Source: Linderina pennispora (Eukaryota; Kickxellomycota; Kickxellomycetes; Kickxellales; Kickxellaceae). From it: a DNA stretch of 64,000 bases. The position numbers and the translations under genes are program-made. Position 1 is the first letter of the stretch, and each line of letters starts with the position of its first letter. The notes beneath the pieces are model-generated. The model made no database searches. It worked only from the letters and a program-made list of their open reading frames with translations, and had not been told where the DNA came from. Shown here one piece after another: positions 22,772 to 34,500 of the stretch. The stretch covers positions 124,001 to 188,000 of the forward strand of contig NW_024468260.1 in the NCBI RefSeq assembly GCF_002104995.1, given 5' to 3'.

Positions 22772-23453
22772 GCACCTTTGGTCGCCTCACATATAACATA
22801 AAAATGAATAATCAGGTCAATATACTTATTCCTTACTGTCTGATTTTGCAAAGGTGAGGCTGTAGATAACCTGGCATCCTGTTCAGCTATCGGCCACTAC
22901 ACCCTGTGTCAGCTGTGTATACAGCACCATGGGCGAATGGCTGTCTCTGACCCGATCACGTATTGGGCTTTGCTGGTAGACCTACCCACCAAGTAGTTGG
23001 CAAACTACCAGTTAATATGAACTGCAAATATCATAGAGCGGAAGGCTGTCAGCGCCAGGCCTTTATTTGTGAGAAAATGAAGTCGAAAAGGGGCTGTCAT
23101 GTGCGAGAAAGTCACTGATTGTCTGATTAAACTCGGCGCTGCACGTGCCGTCCCTGTTTTCGCCATGCGCTATATTCTCAGCTACCATAGCGATTCTTGG
23201 TCCACGAGGGAGGATGGCTGCTGGATCCAATTCAGCCGCAGAATCCAATCAATAGGCATATACGCTCATTCTCGTAGAGCTACATTTCCCCGGCAGCTAC
23301 ATGCCAACGGCATCTTTCACTCTGGGCTTTTTGGCAGCTGCCAGATTTCTTGCGTTTAAAAACTATATCTGTAGTACACTCCCTCTTCATAGGCACTTGA
23401 AGCTGTTTTCGTTTTCTCACCTACTTCTGATAGCTATTAGCCTTTTTCTCGAG
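22772..23453. other. intergenic
   Basis: A 682-bp spacer; no supported gene, RNA gene or repeat. The reading frame of the next gene is open 51 codons upstream of its likely ATG, but this extension includes no conserved sequence. Confidence 0.45.
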
Positions 23454-24269
23454 ATGGTTCTAATCGTTGAACTCGAGCCAAGTACCGAAGACCTACTTGA
23501 CTATGCATCATCCACCCCAGTCTCCACTAGCCCTACTGAGCCGGCCAGGGAGTTCCCACCTGAGGGCAACGAAGTAATTCCGTCGAAAGCACTCGACAAG
23601 AATCCACTCACCAGGTACCTCAAGTACCTGATTACAACGCGAATCTCGCTGGTTGACACCTATGTTAGCGATCTCCCAGGCGTCTACGAGGAAGCCCTGT
23701 CCTCTGATTCCTCACTGCTCAACACCAGCACCCAGAGCTTGGGTCGCCTGGCAAGTGCTAGCATGCAATTCCAGCAGCACATCGAAGAGCTGTCGCGGAT
23801 TGGTGGCGACATCAGCACGGCGTGTGGGGCGCTGGACACAACCATCGAGTGCCTAATGAGGCGTGTAGTGGCAGAACGGATGCAGCACGCGATAAAGGCT
23901 GAATTTGAAGACTACTTTCTGCAGATTGCCGAGCAGAGTGCCAAGAGTTTCGATTCCTTCGAGTTTGGCCTCAGCCCCTCTCAGTACCTCGATGACTGGA
24001 TTCCCAGTATTGTTGTGTATGGTGGGCCGACGGAGGGTCTGAACTGGCGTTCGTTCATCATTTCCCATGCCTCGCCTTTGGTGCAACACTATGCCAAATA
24101 TGACTTGGAGAGCGCCGTTGACTGGGAAGTGGCCAAACGCAGAATCAACAGAAAGCTCACTGTCAGCATGCCCTGTGACAGGCTTGTTCAGGACAGGGAC
24201 CTGATTGCCGATGCAGGAGGGTACCAGCAAGCACTTGACAGGCTGTCGAAACAAGTATCCGGGTGCTAA
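23454..24269 (+). CDS. orphan protein of 271 residues
   Basis: An intact frame; the ATG at 23454 (MVLIVELEPSTEDLLDYAS) is preferred over an upstream ATG at 23301 because the intervening codons read like leader sequence. After an acidic, Ser/Pro/Thr-rich N-terminus (residues 1-50) it is mainly helical, with an amphipathic stretch at about residues 135-165 (TIECLMRRVVAERMQHAIK). No membrane segment or known domain is seen. Confidence 0.6.
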   Translation: MVLIVELEPSTEDLLDYASSTPVSTSPTEPAREFPPEGNEVIPSKALDKNPLTRYLKYLITTRISLVDTYVSDLPGVYEEALSSDSSLLNTSTQSLGRLASASMQFQQHIEELSRIGGDISTACGALDTTIECLMRRVVAERMQHAIKAEFEDYFLQIAEQSAKSFDSFEFGLSPSQYLDDWIPSIVVYGGPTEGLNWRSFIISHASPLVQHYAKYDLESAVDWEVAKRRINRKLTVSMPCDRLVQDRDLIADAGGYQQALDRLSKQVSGC

Positions 24270-24605
24270 GATTAGTCTTCGCTGGGTTAGCGTGCTGTGC
24301 AGCAGTGCAATAGCAGGAGCGCATGGTGCAGGCACTGACAAAGCTGAAAATTCGTGAGATAGCCTCGTTTGATTTCAATAGCCTGAGGGACTACAGACCT
24401 AGCTCTGGCTCTAGCTCTAGCTCTGGCTCTGCTGGACCAGATATTCCGTAAGGTGATGCCGGCATAACATTCCAATAAAATACTTGCATTGAGATATGGC
24501 CGGTACCCCATAAATGGCGCGGGCTGCGCATATACGCGGAGCCAATGGCAGAAATGTTGGCTTCGGCCCTTGTTTCAGATACCCTCGCATTCACAGTTAC
24601 AAGCC
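24270..24605. other. intergenic with a short hexamer-like repeat
   Basis: At about 24400-24431 the sequence alternates agctctggctct and tagctctagctctgg, a short imperfect simple repeat of about 30 bp. Nothing else identified. Confidence 0.4.
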
Positions 24606-26212
24606 ATGAAGTCTACACAGAACAGTAGGTATCGCAATGAATAGCATACATCCTTTGGTATCGGCACAGGTCTAAAAGTACTTTTTGTCGGGCTGGTAGT
24701 TTTTGAGTTTAGAGTTTACGATCTCTCGGAGCCAGCAAGATCGCGTGTCTAGCTCAGTGCCCAGGCAGAAGAATTCCCGGCAGGCTTCGCCAGCAGTACT
24801 ATCGGCCAGCAGCACTGGACTTGCAGATCCAACCGCATTCGTAGAACCAGCGAGCATCAGCAGTTCAAGTTCCAAGGATGCATCGACAAACTCCCTGTAT
24901 TGTGCAGCTTGCAAAAAAAAGTTCAACAACGCGTCGAACATTTGCTAACCACCAGCAGACGGAAAAGCACCGCAAAAACGCAAAGGCGTCGGGAAAACGC
25001 CCACCACCACGACAGCAGACTTCGAACACCCACCAGCACCCGGTGGTTCAGGGGGCGCTTGCAAGCCTGAAGAAGGCGAAAGGGCATTATGCAGAAGGAT
25101 CCAGCTGTTGCGGCTACAGTTATGTGGAATATTGCCAAGGACATCGCTGAGCATGGCGACGATACTGACAACCAGATCGGCGCTTGAAGGCGCGCTCGAG
25201 TGCATGGAGCGCATGAATGCAGACAAGGCACTGAGAGGAGCCAAGGGAGCGCCGGCATCGTGGACTGCCAGGACGCTGCTCAAGACCATGCTGGATTGTA
25301 GGATGGCGCTGGCAAGGCTCGAGCCGGCAACAGACAGAGCTGGGACCATGTATGTTGATGCACTAGGCAAGGTTCCTTGGGATCGAATCAAAGGCACTTC
25401 ACGGTCTTGCGCAAAGCCGTGATCCAGTCAGCCTAGATGCCGTGGCATCAAAGCTGAACGAATCGATTCCGCGGAAATTTGCTAATACAGAGGACGTTGG
25501 CCAGGCAGTGTCGACCATCGAAGAAGTCGCCAGCGGACTGCTATCGTTTTCTGGCGGCCAACGCGAGGACCCAGCCATATGGACTGGTGTAGCGCTTTAT
25601 TTCCTACTACACTCGTTCGCAACTACAAAGGGTGCGCCAGATACTGCATACAGGGCAGTGTTGACTGCTGGTGAAGCTTTCAAAGCACTCGGCTTCGAGT
25701 ACTTGCAATGCGACTGCGCGTTGGTTCTCATCGACAAACACTGGCAGCAGAACGCCGCCAAGTTTATAGTTGCCCAGGCTATAACAAGATCGCTAGAGAT
25801 GGGCGATCTAGTGCGTGCCCAGAGCATTCTGAACAAGACGAAGGAGCGGTGGAGCGACCTGTGGATCCAGTACCTGGCCAAGGTTGTCACCCGGTCGGTT
25901 GATTCTGATGCGCTATGGCTCGAATTCGATGCCAGAGACGAATGGACCCATGTGTGTTCTGACTCTGTAAGCCTTGACAGCACAATACGCACTCTGGTTG
26001 ACAATTGCCTGGGCGCTATCTTGGCCGACCTATACTTTTTACAGTCCCAGCTACTGCGAGATAAGGACCCATCATTCCAATACATGCGTGGTTCAAATGA
26101 CGAGCACCCGCTATGCGCAGAGCTCTGCCCACGCGATGTAGATTGTCCCCAGCCCCATCTTGACCTCACCTCATACCTTTTGCAATGCGAACAATCCTGC
26201 CCAGCACATTAA
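24606..26212 (+). CDS. C2H2 (U1-type) zinc-finger protein, four or more frameshifts
   Basis: A disrupted gene reading through three frames. Near the N-terminus is a matrin/U1-type finger, YCAACKKKFNNAS then FANHQQTEKHRKNA, with Cys-x2-Cys-x12-His spacing once one extra base near 24937 is dropped. Further extra bases are implied near 25082, 25175 and 25393. The last frame (to 26212) is long, helical and TPR-like in composition (ALVLIDKHWQQNAAKFIVAQ), ending with a Cys-rich tail (ELCPRDVDCPQPHLDLTSYL). The start is uncertain: an ATG at 24606 with a possible intron ending in gcacag near 24669 still meets a stop at 24697, so another indel is likely. The family is unrecognised; U1-type fingers commonly bind double-stranded RNA or RNP. 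Confidence 0.55.
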
Positions 26213-27004
26213 AGCAGCCTAAGAACCTGGGGAGTCTCAGTAAGACTGAACGCCAGCAGAGGCCCAACTACTTCTTGGCAGTCCGGCTCAGCAACCCATC
26301 GCTGCAAACACAGCTCCAGCATTTTTACAAGAGTGTCTCAGAAACCTTCCCCAGGCACAGCCGGTATCTTATCAACCCCACGCTATCACATGTAACATTG
26401 GGCACAATGTTCCTGGAAAAGCACGACATCCCTGGCGCAGTTGACCTCTTGGAGTCGTTCGCCGATCTAGTCAACGAGTACATCCAGGAGCCACCCAAAC
26501 TGACGCTTAAGGGGATTGGCAACTTTGGCGGTAATCGTGTCGTGTTTGCCAACGTCGATGCCAGCCACGGGTTTCAGTCACTAGTGCGCGACATCCGGGT
26601 GATATTTTGGTCGCACGGCTACTCTAACACCCCTTTGCTGGCGCCCAGGCGCGTACCGTATTTCGGCAACGACATTGTCCCCCATGGGAAGTGCCTTCCA
26701 AGTGACTAGTGGGCACGTCATGGACTGGAAACCACATGCAACACTGATGAAGGTGGGCTCGCTAGCAATGCCTGTATCTGTGAAAAAGGCCAGAGAGCAG
26801 ATCAAGTCCTCGCTGGCGAAACTGGAAAACAGTGGGACTCCTCGCAAGAAGCCTGCGACCAAGATCCCAGGATTCGTATTTAAGAACTTTATGAACCACT
26901 CGTTTGGATCGCAGATCGTGTCTCGGATCGAGCTGCTGTCGATGACGGTGAAGGACAAGGACGGCTACTATGCGCGCCTTGGTGGGCTGGATATAGACAA
27001 GTGA
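26185..27004 (+). CDS. AKAP7/ASCC1-type 2H phosphoesterase domain protein, one frameshift
   Basis: A protein of about 270 residues with the AKAP7 2'-5' RNA-ligase-like fold (2H phosphoesterase superfamily). It starts PNYFLAVRLSNPSLQTQLQ and carries both HxT catalytic signatures, LSHVTLG (His69) and WKPHATLMK. The conserved GIGNFGGNRVVFANV block lies between. The frame breaks within a run of five C at 26679-26683, and one extra base accounts for it. Family members hydrolyse or bind cyclic or 2'-5' phosphodiester RNA ends. Its ATG overlaps the end of the zinc-finger gene by 28 bp in another frame. With dense indels here, a fused zinc-finger/2H protein cannot be excluded. Confidence 0.75.
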
Positions 27005-27063
27005 CGACGGATACCCTCAATTGATGGTTTTTAGACTCTGCAATAACTACAAAACGCAAAAGG

Positions 27064-28080
27064 CTACTCGCCAAAGGTGATCTTGGAGCCCTCGAACTGC
27101 ACGGCAACACCCATCAGCTTGGTTTCTGCTATGTTATCAGTGTTCTCGGTGTCCATCTTGCGTGCCTTCTTCAAGTCGGGTTCTGCCGCAGCCATCACTG
27201 CAGGCGCGCCACTGTCGTCGGCCGTGCGCTTCTTCAGGTCCTTTTCCCATGGCCGGCCCTTTTCTGTGGCAGCTGTGCCTGCATACTCTATGCGCATCAT
27301 GCGGCCCTTCAGCTTCTTGCCATTCATGGCCATCAGCGCCTTGGTCGCATCATCCGTGTACTTGAAGTCAATGTACCCAAAGCCCTTGCACTTCTCGCGG
27401 TTGTCCTCAAACGTGGCAACACGAATGCCGACGATATTGCCAAACTGCTCAAACATCGACTTGAGATCTGCCTTCTTCACATCGAAGCTGAGGTTGCCCA
27501 TGAACAGCGTTGGGCTCGGGTCATGCTTCTGTTTCTTCATCTTCTTATCCTTGACCTTGCTCTTGGGCTTCTTGTCCCCCTTCTCCTCGGCCTCGGCCTC
27601 TGCCTCGGTTGCCTTCGGGTCGATGCGGCTTGGGCGGCCCGTCTTCACAAAGTCACTTGCGTTTTTGATCAAGACAGCACGCCGCCCGATCTTCTGCTCA
27701 GAGTGCGCCATGGCTAGCGTCATCGCATTCTCGGTGTCAAAGTCAACGTACGCAAACCCTCTGATCTTGTTGTTCTTCTTGGGCAGATTGATCCGGGTGA
27801 TGTTGCCGCCGCACGGCTTGAAAAACTCCTCGATGTCCTCGCGCGTCACTGAGAATGGGAGGTTACCAATCCACACGCTGTATTCAGACCGGGGCTTCTT
27901 TGCCTTCTTAGCCTTCTCCTCTTGGCCCTCTGCTGACGGCTCGCTGGCGTTTGTGCTCTCCTCAGCACCTGCTTCGCTAGTAGGCTGCTCTGTCGTCTCC
28001 TCTACTTTCGCTGCTTCAGCTACGGCCTCTGCCTTCTTCTTTTCCTTCTTGTCCTTCTTGTCCTTTGTGTGGGAGCCCAT
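27064..28080 (-). CDS. NOP13: nucleolar RNA-binding protein Nop13, two RRMs
   Basis: An intact 338-residue protein. Residues 1-65 are Lys/Glu-rich. RRM1 (residues about 68-145) begins EYSVWIGNLPFSVTREDIEE with its RNP1 as RGFAYVDF. RRM2 (residues about 195-275) has PTLFMGNLSFDVKKADLKS and RNP1 as KGFGYIDF. The order of motifs and the WIGNL and ATFEDNREKCKGFGYIDFK signatures match yeast Nop13, a nucleolar pre-ribosome-associated protein. Two Lys-rich linkers look like nuclear localisation signals. The gene converges on the AKAP7-type gene (59 bp apart). Confidence 0.88.
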   Translation of the reverse strand: MGSHTKDKKDKKEKKKAEAVAEAAKVEETTEQPTSEAGAEESTNASEPSAEGQEEKAKKAKKPRSEYSVWIGNLPFSVTREDIEEFFKPCGGNITRINLPKKNNKIRGFAYVDFDTENAMTLAMAHSEQKIGRRAVLIKNASDFVKTGRPSRIDPKATEAEAEAEEKGDKKPKSKVKDKKMKKQKHDPSPTLFMGNLSFDVKKADLKSMFEQFGNIVGIRVATFEDNREKCKGFGYIDFKYTDDATKALMAMNGKKLKGRMMRIEYAGTAATEKGRPWEKDLKKRTADDSGAPAVMAAAEPDLKKARKMDTENTDNIAETKLMGVAVQFEGSKITFGE

Positions 28081-28268
28081 GGTGAGTGCAGGAAAAGCAA
28101 ATAATGTCGAGTGTGTAGAACTAAAAAGGTCAACTGCCAGTTGATGAGAAAATAATCGAGTGAACCATTTTTTCGTAATAAAAAACCAGACACATGCTAA
28201 TTACATCCGCAGTGATCGTGATCAGAGCTGCTTTAGCTATAGCCCGATTTGGGTAAATAGCAATTAGA

Positions 28269-31200
28269 CTACCTGCCAGCGCCTCCATTGGTCCAGCCAA
28301 GCTGCTGCAGGCACTGCTCAATAGCAGCAATTGTCATGCCGCGTAGTTCGTCTGATATATGGCTGTCATGTCTTACCACCATTCGCCGGCCTCCCAGGAA
28401 GCCTCTATTCCACCGCCTATCACAGGCATCAGGTATGTGTGACTCCGAATCGCATAATGGACAGCACATGGCATCTGTAGTCACAGCAGCTGCCGATACA
28501 CTTGAACCAGCTAATAAAGGAGACTGCAAAACAGAAAGCCTAGCCGCCAAAGAATTCCTGGCCAGAAAAAGCACCTGTGGGACTGACACTGCATTTGCAG
28601 GTATAGCAAATGGCACAAAAGCACTTACTTTGGGAGGCTGATGGGTTTGCGGGCAAACTTGTGTCAGGTCTACCAGCTGATCCTGCTGCTGCTGAACTAT
28701 TGACTGGGCGACAGTAGATATTTATTGTCTGTAGGGTGCAATGGCCTCTTGAAGGTATTGGATTCTCATCTTAGTAGAGAGTTGCTGAAGCTGTAATATC
28801 ACCTGCAGACGATTGTGCTCAATGTGGCTGTCAACCCATTGCTGTACCATTTGCTGCTCATATTGCTGCTGCTCAAGCTGCCACTGTTGCTGTTGCCCAA
28901 CAATCTGCTCTCCTGCCTGCTGCAGATTAGCGACCTGCAACCCAGCCTGATACTGGCTGTAGGTATTGCTGCCATAGGTAAATGCACCTGGGAATGCAGG
29001 GGATGCCGGACTAGCATCCAGAGAAAACGGGCTCAAAGCGGCTGGACACTGGGGCTTGCTCGTTGCCGGCCATACAACTGACTGAACCGTGGCTACCGAA
29101 GATCTGTGGACAAGTGAAGGCTGCTGTGGTGTCGATGCATGCAAAGGAGTCAGCAATGCGTGGGTATCAGCATCCATAAATGAGGGAGTAGCAGTGGACG
29201 CTCTCGAATAATGCATATTATCCACGCTGGGTGTTCGCGTTCGATGTACCTGCGCTGTCGCTACAACTGGCTGCTGGATATAGACACCAGATGGATTGGA
29301 CGTCGTGCACGGAGCTATGTCCACCGAAGGATTCGAGGATGAGCTTGCCATGGCCATTGATGGCCAGCCAATTTGGGCAACAGCAGGTGTGCCGGGGCTA
29401 GGAATGAGCGAGCTAGAACCAACAGTACCACACGGGAGCACTGGCTGACATGATATGTCCATTGGGCCAGATATCGCTAGTGGCATAGCGGATGCAGATA
29501 CCGACGAACTGACATGCGAATGCGGTGCTATGTATGGCGATTCTACCGATGACTGCACCGGCGTAGTAGCAACAGCTCCCTGAACAGGTGTAGCCACTTG
29601 GACAGACATAGACACCGATTCCGAGACAGCAATCCCAGGATCTACTGTGACAGCTGGTAATGCGACAGGACGATTTGCAAGCATAGCAGCATCGGATCTT
29701 TGTGCTAGTGCAAGCGTCGGGGGTGATAGCAACAAATCGTGATGCCAGGGAGGAATCTGAAGCAGAGGAGGCTGGGATGGAAATAGCAACTGGACCCGAC
29801 GCGGATTTTGAGTTTGCCACAGGGGCTGACGTCGATGCTGTACAGACTGCAACAAAACCCATGGCCGATGAGGATGTCGATATAGGCTGCTGCATACTGA
29901 CAGCAGTGGCAACTCCATCAGGAATAGACCTCAGTATTGAAGCAGACGTAGTAGCTGAAGTGAGCACTGCCGCAAAAACAGGGGCCGACACATGCATTGA
30001 GATAGGTGCTGCTGTCGATCTGGGTGCATATGGTTCTGGAGACACAAGTACTGCAGAGTCTGTAGCTGGCCATGACTTCTCTGCTGGTGTGGCGTCGCTG
30101 TGGCTAGCCGGTGCTTTCTGAGTGCCCAATTGCTCAAGGAACGAATGAACCAATCTCATAAGCTCCTCCTGAAATACGGCGGGGTCGGAGGCGCTGGTTT
30201 TGGCGGCGTGTTGGTACAAGCTGTAGACGGCGTTTAGTGTTGTTCGAGAGCTAGGCGTACCTTGAATGCTGGTTTTCAGAACACCAGTACAGTTGCGCAC
30301 AGCCTTGGCGAGATCATCCATGATAGCGCAGTCTTTGGAACTCAGCCTCATACCCTTCTTACGGATTGCCAAGAGCAGACCCCACAGTTGGAAGCATTTG
30401 GAGAGTCGCCCTCTCATTTCAGGATCGAAGCTAGGGACTGCCCTTTTCGGCAGTGAAGCTGGGGATGTTGCTGGTACCAGCGCAGAAACAGCAGGAGGGA
30501 CGACAGGGGCAATCGGTCACCCAATTGGAGACAAAGCAGCATCCATAGCTACTTCTGAGAAACTGGCTGGAGCAACCGAAGCCTGCAATGGTGCCTGTAT
30601 AATTGCAATGCGGGCCTCAGTACGCCGAATCTTGATTGACAGACAGTCACAACACGTCATCAGTCCCTTCAAATCCAGAATCTGACGACTTGAGCCCGCT
30701 ATGGCACAACTGGGCACGTAACTATCGCCAAACTGTTTGGTAGCGTTGGCACGGGTCAGCTGGATCAAACGAGTCCGCATGCCCTTGAGCTCGTTCAACG
30801 AGCGCCCCAGTGTAGCCACATCGCTGATTGCTAGTTCGTCCACGATCGTCGCACAATTCTCTGTGATTTCCTGGCATACAGCAGCATACCTCTCCAAGCA
30901 AAGATCTGACGACAGCTCCATAGTGTCATTCTGAGGGGTCAGAGGAAGGTGCAACTGGAGCCGGGCCAAGGTAACAAATGGGCGAGCATCGACAGCGAAC
31001 TCAGGGTGGCGCCTGATGTTGCGAGCATTGACAGCCGCTCCTTCCGCGCTGCTCAAGTAGTACCAGGTATACTGCGTCAAATACCAAGGCTGCAGCCTCA
31101 CGTAGTATGGATGGATATCGTAGTTGCGGGTATATAGCAGTTTACTCACCCCCTGGATGAACGCTGGGTCGCAAATTGTTGGGCAGAATGTAGCGTCATG

Positions 31201-31590
31201 TGGACGTCCACGGCACGCAGGACACTCGTCGCTGAGCCGAGGCTGGGAGGGCATAGGGTATTCGCCTGGCGCTATCGAGAGATTTGTCAAAATTGGAAAG
31301 AAGAGGCTGGGTGTGGTATCAACAGTGTTTGCCATCGGTTTGCGCAAGTCCTTATCGAACATCTCGTCAAACAGGTGCTCGATAGCCCTGCTCTCGTCTT
31401 CAGAAAGTGCACGTTTCTGAGAACGTGTGTGCAAAATGTAAAGCTCGGTCAGCCTGGCAGCAAAGAGCTCCATGATAAGAGGCAGCTCCTCTGGGTAGAC
31501 AGTAACCAATTCCTGAGATAGAGGCAAACCTGGGTCCGATACAGGGAGCTGGATCTGCGGGTATACGACGACCTCCCGTCCACTTGACAT
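28269..31590 (-). CDS. Zinc-knuckle, Gln/Ser-rich protein; probable broken C-terminal part of the chromodomain-SNF2 gene
   Basis: Four open segments in the same order make one protein of about 1,100 residues. The ATG at 31590 starts YPEELPLIMELFAARLTELY and then a CCHC zinc knuckle (CPACRGRPHDATFC). A TGA at 30517-30519 sits in frame, and sense codons continue in the same frame. An extra base in a G5 run (29719-29723) shifts to a long Ser/Thr/Pro/Val-rich, then Gln-rich stretch. A second in-frame stop, TAA at 28722-28724, is followed in the same frame by more Gln-rich sequence. A second knuckle of identical spacing (CPLCDSESHIPDAC) lies near 28430, and the stop is at 28269. A one-base deletion near 31620 would fuse all of this to the upstream gene. 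It may be a decaying gene or carry sequence errors. Confidence 0.55.
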
Positions 31591-34500
31591 CGCACCATCG
31601 CGGCCATCATCCCCTGGACAGTCGTCGTCGAAGGTGCCAGCTTGAGCTGTTTGGACCGTCCGTCAGTCCCAGACACAGCTGCATCAACGCTGCTGGAGAT
31701 GGCCACTGCTTCGCTTGCCTTGCGTTTGGTCGCTTTGCTCTTCAGTAGGTCTGGTGATTCCACCCCTGCGCCAGTATCTGGTTTCGGCTTCACAGCATGG
31801 AACTCGATCGGGCGTCCAGTAGCAACATGCACCGGCATATTATCGGTTGAGAGAATCCACGAATCTGGCAGCTCACATATTGACACCGATTGCGTGTTGG
31901 CACTTCTCCCCAGCAAGCTAGACTGAGCACCATGATGCAGCCCTGATGCCTGTACGCAGCAGTCAAGTATCCTCTCCGCACGCTCTGCGCTAACCATCTC
32001 GCTGTCAGCGTTTGTCTGATTGACATAGGAACTGCTGAGCACTTGTGCTGCATTGGTACCTAGGGCAGATACGATTGCTTCACCCAGACGGACGACATCT
32101 GACTCGGAGCCGTCATCGCCCGGAGACCCGCTCTTTGCACGCAGCTGATGGCAAACTATATGTTCGTCAGCTGTATCCCTTGCTACCAGCCGAAGCACCC
32201 ATACGAATTTGGACTGGCCAGCACCCGTCACACGCCCCAACGCCACACGGTCTACTCCAGCATCGACACTGCTGTCAAAGAAGACGACGGTATCAGCGGT
32301 GATAGGATTTGGTGCATATGATTCGAACATCGTCGACGAGATGAGAATTGCGACAGGGGAATGTTTTGTGTTGGAAAGATCAGCACGCTCTTGACTAGCG
32401 CTCTGCCGAAGGCTGCTGTCGATTCGCAAATGGTCGATACGGGAACTAGCCAGGTACTTGCTGATAATATCAAGCGTCCGAAGGTGCTGCACAAATATCA
32501 CTACGCGCCGCCTCTGTTCAAGCAAGCCTGGCAACAGCAGGTCAAGCAGGCCGAGTTTGGCTGAAGACTCAACCAGGACATTGCGATGCTCAGGATCTGA
32601 ATTGGGCGAGACTCCGGTGTTGCTGATAAGATGCGGGTAGCTAGTCGACTTCAGGGCCTCGACAAGAATATCCATGAGTACGCTGGCTGCATGAGCGCCC
32701 GGCTTGCCCTCCGACTGATTGGTGCTAGGATGGGCAGCTGCGTGTTCGGAGTTTGTGCTGCAACTGGGAGTCAGTTGGCGCTTGAGCTCGGCTAAACACT
32801 TGTTGCGCTGACCATCATCTAGGCTGCTTTGCCGCATCATAATGATAACCTGCCCTACCAGCTGAATGGACGCCATGCTCTTTCGGATGATTGCCTGATA
32901 CAGCTGACGCTGCCATGCTGTCATACCTACGGGGACAACGAGGTCGAAGTAGTGCATGTTGTGCATACTGATTGAAGAAGACGCAGCGGACGGCTTAGAT
33001 TTCGAGTATGCAACAGGCACTGGGGTTGCTGGAGTGTTGATCACTGGTGATGGTTTTCGCGAGGCATAGTGCCTGCCCTTTGAGTGTGCTGGATTCTGCG
33101 GATCGCTAGCACGCTGTGCAGACATCGACGCTGAAGTACTGCTACGTGACGCGTCGCGAAAATCGGCTGCTGTCGACTTGCACGAACTGGGAGATGGTGG
33201 TAGTGGTGGAGTCGACCGTTGGTGACCATCTGGACGCTGCCGGCTGCCCGAGATGGCAGCGCAGGCTGCCATATCAGTATTCAACTTTTCTACGACCTGC
33301 TTGAGCGCAAACATTTTTGCACACTTCACAATATTCTCCCTTGTCGGATCGTCAGTCAAGTCAAAGTGGTCCCGAAGCGACTCTTCAGTAGAGTACCGAT
33401 TTGGCTCAAGGAAATGCGCTAGCGAAAACAAGTCATAAACGCTCTGTGGTGGTTGTGAAGATCCAATAAGTATGTACTGGCGCGAATGGAGCCGACCCAC
33501 CAGATCCCAGCAGTCACGCAATGACTCGCCCTTCAGGAACGCGTCGTATGTTATGATGCTCTGCCAAAAGACTTTGGTTGAGCGTAACAGGCTGGCCACA
33601 GTGTCGTTCTTTATCGCCTCGAAGTCTGCGATAACAACATGGCATGAAAGCGCTGGGCTCAGCTCCCCTTTTCCATATCCGCGGAACACCAGATGCTTAA
33701 GTAGCATTTCCACGGTACCCTCATCGCCGTACAGCTCGCCAACAACAACATTAGGTGCGACTGCCCTAAAGATAGCTGACCAGGCAGAGATATCAGTATG
33801 TGGGGCGATAATCAGGTAGGGAACCATGCCACAAGCGCCTGCGGAAGCACCGGAACTGCACATCTCACGAACTGGCTGTGTAGCAGTAGCTGCCGAAATG
33901 AAAGCTGCCACAGTATTCATGAAGCGGACTCTTCTGATCGTATTGAACACAACTGGCTTGGACGCCTTCCACGCAGTCAGGAGCCATTCGACTCGCTCAA
34001 CCTCCAAATCGGAGAGTCCAGCGCTCACCGAAAATGACGATGGGTTGATCGTGCTCACAGCATTCATTAGACAGTCTCCTGGACGACTCACCCACCTCCA
34101 CCATCCACGCATGTCGATTGCACACCGGTCTCTGTACCTTTTGTATGCATACAACCAGTACATGAACTCTTGGCGATCTGAGCAAGGGTCTGGGATGGCC
34201 TGGACGACAACCGTCTTGTCATTTGGTGGTTCCAAGATTACTGCCGCTTGCTCAAAGTGCAAAGCCAGGTATCGGCCATCGCTATCCATATCGAGCCTGT
34301 TATGCTCCAGATATCTACTGCGTGCATCCACATTGTTAGGCGATCTACGCAAAACGCCGACCATGTGCCTAATCTGCTTTCCGCTCCTAATACTCGACTT
34401 GCTCAAAATATCCCCAGACCAATCCGGCATACCCACTAGTGGGGTGGAGTCCTTTGGCGGGATCCTGGGGCTAATCGTGCCTGAAGCCAGTACCTCCTCG

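Noticed and set aside
27077-28144. 355-codon plus-strand ORF over NOP13
   Set aside because: Antisense shadow, Ser/Phe-rich without domain; the minus strand has two RRMs.
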